A stretch of 25,857 nucleotides of DNA, taken from the NCBI GenBank assembly GCA_002308955.1, contig DBWJ01000052.1, positions 2,142-27,998 of the forward strand, read 5' to 3'. The notes beneath the pieces were generated by a model, which had not been told where the DNA came from, made no database searches, and was given only the letters and a program-made list of their open reading frames with translations. Shown here one piece after another: positions 22,597 to 25,857 of the stretch; the stretch's first letter is position 1, and each line of letters begins with the position of its first letter. The position numbers and the translations under genes are program-made. This DNA is from Lachnoclostridium sp. UBA1241 (GTDB lineage: Bacteria > Bacillota > Clostridia > Lachnospirales > Lachnospiraceae).

Positions 22597-23357
22597 CGCT
22601 GCTCACCGCCCGTCGTAAGGAGTGTGAGCGTGTCCGAAATCTTCTGGTACAGCTGCTCGTTCGTGCAGTCCCCACGATAAATCTGATGGAAGACTTCCCC
22701 ATCGCGGATAAACAGTACTCTCGAGGCGTGGCTTGCAGCCTTCGTCGAGTGCGTTACCATGAGGATGGTCTGACCTTTGGCGTTAATCTCGCGAAACACC
22801 CTCAAGAGGTCATCGGTTGACTTCGAGTCGAGCGCGCCGGTAGGCTCGTCGGCGAGGATCAGCTTCGGATTCGTGATGAGCGCACGCGCTACCGCGGTAC
22901 GCTGCTTCTGTCCGCCGGACACCTCGTACGGGAACTTATTCAGAAGGTCCGCGATGCCGAGCTCTTCCGCGATCGGCATCAGCTTTCCCTCAAGCTCCGC
23001 CGGCTTCTCTCCGTTTAAGACAAGCGGCAGCAGGATGTTGTCCCGAATCGAGAAAGTATCCAGAAGGTTGAATTCCTGAAAAACGAAACCGAGATTCTCT
23101 CTTCGGAACGTTGCCATCTCTGCTTCCTTAATTGCCGAGAGCTCCTTGCCCTCAAGCATGACTTTGCCGGCCGTCGGCCGGTCAAGCGCCGCAAGGATAT
23201 TGAGGAGCGTCGTCTTACCGGAGCCCGACTCACCCATGATTGCGACATACTCGCCCTTCTCAACGCTGAATGTTACATTCGACAGCGCCTGGACCTTGCT
23301 CCCCCCGAAGCGCGTCGTGTAGATTTTCTGCAAATTACTGACTTCCAAAATAGACAT
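22593..23357 (-). CDS. BceA-type ABC transporter ATP-binding protein
   Basis: A 254-residue ATPase of the MacB/LolD/BceA class. Walker A is GESGSGKT (residues 42-49), the Q-loop FVFQEFNLLDTF, the signature VSGGQKQR, Walker B LILADEPTGALDSK and the switch His in MVTHS. All catalytic residues are present. GGAGGG precedes the ATG at 23357. It is translationally coupled to the permease gene, forming a drug or peptide resistance pump. The cognate kinase and regulator lie upstream at 24310-25857, but a tRNA gene and array 3 lie between, so the transporter has its own promoter. Confidence 0.93.
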   Translation of the reverse strand: MSILEVSNLQKIYTTRFGGSKVQALSNVTFSVEKGEYVAIMGESGSGKTTLLNILAALDRPTAGKVMLEGKELSAIKEAEMATFRRENLGFVFQEFNLLDTFSIRDNILLPLVLNGEKPAELEGKLMPIAEELGIADLLNKFPYEVSGGQKQRTAVARALITNPKLILADEPTGALDSKSTDDLLRVFREINAKGQTILMVTHSTKAASHASRVLFIRDGEVFHQIYRGDCTNEQLYQKISDTLTLLTTGGEQR

Positions 23358-23440
23358 ATTACCGTTTTCCCTCCGTGATGGCGGCGTTGCGCTGCGGTTG
23401 TTGCCGCTTTGCTGCGCGCCGCTTTGTTCGTTCTAAGGCG

Positions 23441-23509
23441 ATTATAGCTTGTTCGATTGAAATGAGACATCGAATCCGGTTACATTTTACCGTGTTGCTG
23501 TGACATTTT
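23441..23509 (-). promoter_or_regulatory. Promoter of the ABC operon with candidate response-regulator direct repeat
   Basis: On the minus strand a perfect -10 box TATAAT lies at 23446-23441, with a poor -35 region (TGTCTC, 17 bp away). Upstream, AAAATGTCAC (23509-23500) and AAAATGTAAC (23488-23479) are direct repeats 21 bp apart, two helical turns. A weak -35 with a two-turn direct repeat upstream is the usual layout of an OmpR-family activated promoter. The BceR-like regulator encoded at 25453 is the natural candidate. Confidence 0.55.
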
Positions 23510-23519
23510 TGTAAGGTAA

Positions 23520-23919
23520 TAACACCGATTGACCTCCTGTGCTCTTTCGGTGTTATGGAATTGTCGGTGATTTCACACCAGAATTATGGTTCTTCTGATT
23601 AGTGTGATGATTCTGCCTGGGATTTCACACTGTCCGGGGATTTACCTATGCTGGTGTGAATCTCCGGCATGATATTTCACACCTTTTGATAACATGCCTG
23701 GTGTGGTGTGATTTTTGAGCATGATATTTCACACTTTCCGAAGAATCATCTGTTCCGGTGTGATTCTCAGCGAGAATACTTCACACCTTCATAAGATTCT
23801 TCAGAAGCAGTGTGATTTTCAGCGCGAATGCTTCACACCTTCATAAGATTCTTTAGGAATAGTGTGATTCTCAGCGCGAATGTTTCACACATTCGTAAGA
23901 TTCTTCAGAAATAGTGTGA
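23520..23919. repeat. Periodic palindrome array 3 (eight units, exact 52-bp period)
   Basis: Right half-sites GTGTGA start at 23550 (GTGTTA), 23602, 23654, 23706, 23758, 23810, 23862 and 23914, every step exactly 52 bp. Left half-sites TTCACACC or TTCACACT start at 23572, 23624, 23676, 23728, 23780, 23832 and 23884, again exactly 52 bp apart; a TAACACCG at 23520 pairs perfectly with CGGTGTTA at 23548. Each unit is an 8-bp dyad with 21 bp inside and 15 bp to the next unit. The first four units share little besides the half-sites. Units 5-8 are also similar in between (TTCATAAGATTCTTCAGAA, TTCTCAGCGCGAATG), suggesting recent duplication. No gene is present between 23358 and 24021. Confidence 0.9.
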
Positions 23920-23977
23920 TTCTCATCCTGAATACCAAAATATACACCAAAAAACGCCCTGCCATCGGATAAAACTT

Positions 23978-24001
23978 GAGCCCGGCCAAAAAGCCGGGCT
24001 C
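23978..24001 (-). terminator. Terminator of the tRNA-Val transcript
   Basis: GAGCCCGGC (23978-23986) and GCCGGGCTC (23993-24001) form a perfect 9-bp GC-rich stem with a 6-base loop. On the minus strand AAGTTTTATC follows. It lies 20 bases past the tRNA 3' end and separates it from array 3. Confidence 0.85.
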
Positions 24002-24021
24002 GGACTTCATACTTTTAAAGA

Positions 24022-24094
24022 TGGAAACAATGGGGCTCGAACCCATGACCTCCCGCGCGTCAGGCGGACGCTCTCCCGGCTGAGCTATATTTCC
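24022..24094 (-). tRNA. tRNA-Val (anticodon GAC)
   Basis: The minus strand folds into a complete 73-base cloverleaf: acceptor GGAAATA with TGTTTCC, D-arm GCTC/GAGC, anticodon stem TCCGC/GCGGG with loop CTGACGC (anticodon GAC), and T-arm ATGGG-TTCGAGC-CCCAT. The discriminator base is A73, as expected for valine. The stems hold one U-G pair in the acceptor and one in the anticodon stem. CCA is not encoded, so it must be added after transcription. Confidence 0.93.
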
Positions 24095-24143
24095 GTTTGT
24101 GCGGCGGAGGCATCTGAATGCCTCGCGTTCCGCTTACGAATTC

Positions 24144-24172
24144 ATCATACACGATACCGGCGTGAAATGCAA
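24144..24172 (-). promoter_or_regulatory. Promoter of the tRNA-Val gene
   Basis: On the minus strand TTGCAT (24172-24167) and TATGAT (24149-24144) are separated by 17 bp. The leader to the tRNA contains a 7-bp hairpin, GAGGCAT/ATGCCTC, at 24107-24124. Confidence 0.75.
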
Positions 24173-24222
24173 CCGGAATATTGCTCCGTCGCAACCACGC
24201 TGCCTTGCACACTCCGCTACTG

Positions 24223-24288
24223 CTCTGCCGAAGCTCTGCCACAGCTCTGCCGCAGCTCTGCCACAGTTCTGCCGCAGCTCTTCCACAG
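24223..24288. repeat. Six tandem 11-bp repeats downstream of the kinase gene
   Basis: Units of CTCTGCCRCAG start at 24223, 24234, 24245, 24256, 24267 and 24278, with CCACAG and CCGCAG alternating in the middle units. They lie 20 bases past the kinase stop, between it and the tRNA promoter. I see no gene or terminator in this gap (24095-24309). Confidence 0.85.
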
Positions 24289-24309
24289 CTCCGCACCGCA
24301 GCAGACTTT

Positions 24310-25320
24310 CTACTCTGCCACAATCTCTTCCTTCTTCATATCGACCGTGAACGTGCTGCCTTTGCCGACCTCCGACTCTACGGAGAGCCCGACATTCAGC
24401 TTGTGCGCGACCTTTCGGCACAGGTAAAGGCCGAGGCCTGTGGCGCGGCCGCCGTCCGTGCTGCCGTCGCTGTTCGTCCGGCCGTTGAAGCCGGTGAAGC
24501 CTTTCTCGAAGATGCGCGGCACGTCCTCCGCCGCGATGCCGATGCCCGTGTCACGGACAATCACCTTCGCGTCCTCCGTCAGCGTCACGGTCACACCGCC
24601 CTCATAGGTGTACTTGATCGCGTTTGAGAGAAGTTGCTCAAGAAGGAAGGTGAACCATTTGTCGTCGGTTACGACCTTCACATTTGCCGGCTCATAAGAG
24701 AATGTGAGCTTCTTCGCGATAAATTGCGGCGCATACCGCCGGATTGACGTCCTTATAAGCTCATCCAAATCGCACTCGCGGACGGCAAGGTCCGAAGCAT
24801 CCTCGCCGAGCCGGATGTACCCGAGCGCCATGTCCACATACTGCTCCGTGCGGAACAGCTCTGCTGCCAGCGCGCGGTTCTGCTCGGTGTCCTCCGACTT
24901 CACAATCATCTGCATCACCGCAAGCGGCGTCTTAATCTGGTGCACCCACATGGTGTAGTAGTCCTTCGCCTCGCGACGCTCCGCGTACTGCTGCTCCTGA
25001 AGCGTCTCAATGCGCCGCCAGAGCTCCTGCACGAGGTCAGCGTAATCATGGGCCGCAACGCCATACTCATCCCGCAGCTCGTTGCGTTCATATGCTGCGG
25101 TCCGGATGCACTGCAGTCTCGCGCGGTGGTGCCGAAGTTCCCGGATCAGGTCGACAAAACCCACCGCCAGTCCGCACACGGTGCAAAGCAAAACCGAGTA
25201 CCCGACCGCCTCTCCGGGGATGCCGTACAGCCAGACTACGAGCGCTAAGATAATCACCGAGGCGATGCCCCAGAGAATCGGACACAGCCTGTCACGTAGA
25301 AATTCTGCGAAAAATCCCAT
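24310..25320 (-). CDS. BceS-type intramembrane-sensing histidine kinase
   Basis: A 336-residue kinase. The ATG at 25320 is preferred, with GGAAAGAGAG upstream; an in-frame ATG at 25344 has no better site. The N-terminus has two membrane segments (about residues 13-32 and 37-57) with only a few residues outside, so it has no sensory domain of its own; this is typical of BceS kinases, which receive the signal from the BceAB transporter. The H-box is MWVHQIKTPLAVMQMIV, the N-box FLLEQLLSNAIKYTYEG, then RDTGIGIAAEDVPRIFEKGF and GLGLYLCRKVA (G-boxes). All catalytic motifs are intact. It is encoded after the response regulator on the same strand, with three 40-bp repeats between them. Confidence 0.92.
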   Translation of the reverse strand: MGFFAEFLRDRLCPILWGIASVIILALVVWLYGIPGEAVGYSVLLCTVCGLAVGFVDLIRELRHHRARLQCIRTAAYERNELRDEYGVAAHDYADLVQELWRRIETLQEQQYAERREAKDYYTMWVHQIKTPLAVMQMIVKSEDTEQNRALAAELFRTEQYVDMALGYIRLGEDASDLAVRECDLDELIRTSIRRYAPQFIAKKLTFSYEPANVKVVTDDKWFTFLLEQLLSNAIKYTYEGGVTVTLTEDAKVIVRDTGIGIAAEDVPRIFEKGFTGFNGRTNSDGSTDGGRATGLGLYLCRKVAHKLNVGLSVESEVGKGSTFTVDMKKEEIVAE

Positions 25321-25333
25321 AGTTCTCTCTTTC

Positions 25334-25459
25334 CTACTCCGCAATACTTTCGCTCAGAGGCGGCTTTCGCGGGCTACTCCAAAAAACTTCCGCTCAGCGG
25401 CGGCTTTCGCGGGCTACTCCAAAAAACTTCCGCTCAGCGGCGGCTTTCGCGGCTACTCC
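25334..25459. repeat. Three tandem 40-bp repeats at the regulator-kinase junction
   Basis: CGGCTTTCGC recurs at 25361, 25401 and 25441, and CTACTCC at 25334, 25374, 25414 and 25453. The middle copies are identical over nearly the whole unit. On the minus strand each unit contains GGAGTAG, the last codons and stop of the regulator, followed by CCGCTGAGCGG and a T-run (TTTTTT in two copies). The regulator's 3' end and a small terminator-like hairpin have therefore been duplicated. Confidence 0.85.
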
Positions 25460-25857
25460 ACGATGTACCCGCTGCCCACCTTCGTGGTGATGTAACCGGC
25501 AAGACCAAGGGCCTCCAGCTTCTTACGGAGACGCGTCACATTTACCGTTAAAGTATTCTCCTCGACGTAGCAGTCGTCCTGCCAGAGCGCCGTCATCAGG
25601 CGGTCGCGGGAGACGATTTTGCCCTTGTTTTCAAGCAGTGTGCGCAGTATCCGAAACTCATTCTTCGTGAGCTCCACGCGCTCGCCGGTGACCGTTACGG
25701 AATTGTCTCCGAGATTCAGGCGAAGGCCGCGGTGCTCAAGCTCCTGCGGCATTTCGCCGAGGTCGTACGCGCGGCGAAGTATGGCCGAAACCTTGGCCGT
25801 CAGCACCATCGGATCGACGGGCTTCGGAATAAAATCGTCCGCGCCGAGGTTCATCGC
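25453..25857 (-). CDS. OmpR-family response regulator (BceR-like), C-terminal part (runs off the window)
   Basis: The last 134 residues of a response regulator are present; the start lies beyond the window edge. The visible receiver end, GADDFIPKPVDPMVLTAKVSAILRR, contains the conserved Lys-Pro. The winged-helix domain follows: RVELTKNEFRILRTLLENKGKIVSRDRLMTALWQDD, then EENTLTVNVTRLRKKLEALG with the recognition helix, and the wing VGSGYIVE. The VEENTLTVNVTRLRKKLE stretch is characteristic of BceR-type regulators. It would be phosphorylated by the kinase encoded next and activate the ABC transporter operon at 20512-23357. It probably binds the direct repeat at 23479-23509. Confidence 0.9.
   Translation of the reverse strand, partial: AMNLGADDFIPKPVDPMVLTAKVSAILRRAYDLGEMPQELEHRGLRLNLGDNSVTVTGERVELTKNEFRILRTLLENKGKIVSRDRLMTALWQDDCYVEENTLTVNVTRLRKKLEALGLAGYITTKVGSGYIVE

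Noticed and set aside
23520..23919. CRISPR array
   Set aside because: The conserved parts are 6-8-base inverted half-sites. There is no 24-40-base direct repeat with unique spacers, and no cas gene is near.
23520..23919. Tandem CRP/FNR sites (TGTGA-N6-TCACA)
   Set aside because: The half-sites resemble CRP boxes, but the inner distance is about 15 or 21 bp instead of 6, and the cNMP-binding protein here has no DNA-binding domain.
24022..24094. Integration site of a mobile element at the tRNA 3' end
   Set aside because: I found no second copy of the tRNA 3' sequence and no integrase gene in the window.

Overview
The window looks like a chromosomal segment of a moderately GC-rich member of the Clostridia, most likely a Lachnospiraceae-type gut or rumen bacterium. 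The grounds are the Firmicutes-style AGGAGG ribosome sites and 17-bp-spaced sigma-A promoters, a BlaI/M56 regulator pair, a Bce-type ABC transporter with its intramembrane-sensing kinase, a DUF1292 protein, a DinG-like helicase with an N-terminal nuclease domain, and a tRNA gene without an encoded CCA end. Genus-level assignment is inference.

Layout. 1-2935 (minus): a BlaI-type repressor, an M56 sensor protease with an RCC1-like C-terminus, and the start of an amidase form one operon. 2936-3769 is almost free of intact genes. It holds the operator/promoter region, a first periodic palindrome array and a fragment of a response regulator. 3770-11630: a two-TM extracytoplasmic protein, gltX, a UvrD-type helicase, a convergent DUF1292 gene and a DinG-like helicase. 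11631-12143 holds a second periodic array. 12144-12974 is a hypothetical PD-(D/E)XK-like protein. 12989-16193 (minus) is a zinc-uptake locus: a small Cys-rich membrane protein, ZnuA with a His/Asp-rich loop, ZnuB and an OB-fold-like lipoprotein, with no ATPase gene. 16255-20364 (minus) is a three-gene operon: a two-TM/RCK channel, a stand-alone cyclic-nucleotide-binding protein, and a hydrolase fused to a D-Ala-D-Ala-ligase-like domain. 20512-25857 (minus) is a Bce-like antimicrobial-peptide sensing and resistance locus. Its response regulator and kinase are separated from its ABC ATPase and permease by a tRNA-Val gene and a third periodic array.

The most unusual content is the three gene-free arrays (3113-3424, 11663-12064, 23520-23919). 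Each consists of 6-8 long dyads (left half-site, about 20-21 bp, inverted right half-site) repeated every 52 or 53 bp, close to five helical turns. Arrays 2 and 3 share the half-site TTCACACC/GGTGTGAA. Array 1 has the same geometry with a different half-site, TAGACCCA/TGGGTCTA. Little outside the half-sites is conserved between arrays, and where the period slips it does so by about one helical turn. This looks like a helically phased binding array for a dimeric DNA-binding protein. I do not recognise it as a described element. Its function, and any protein partner, are unknown from this sequence.
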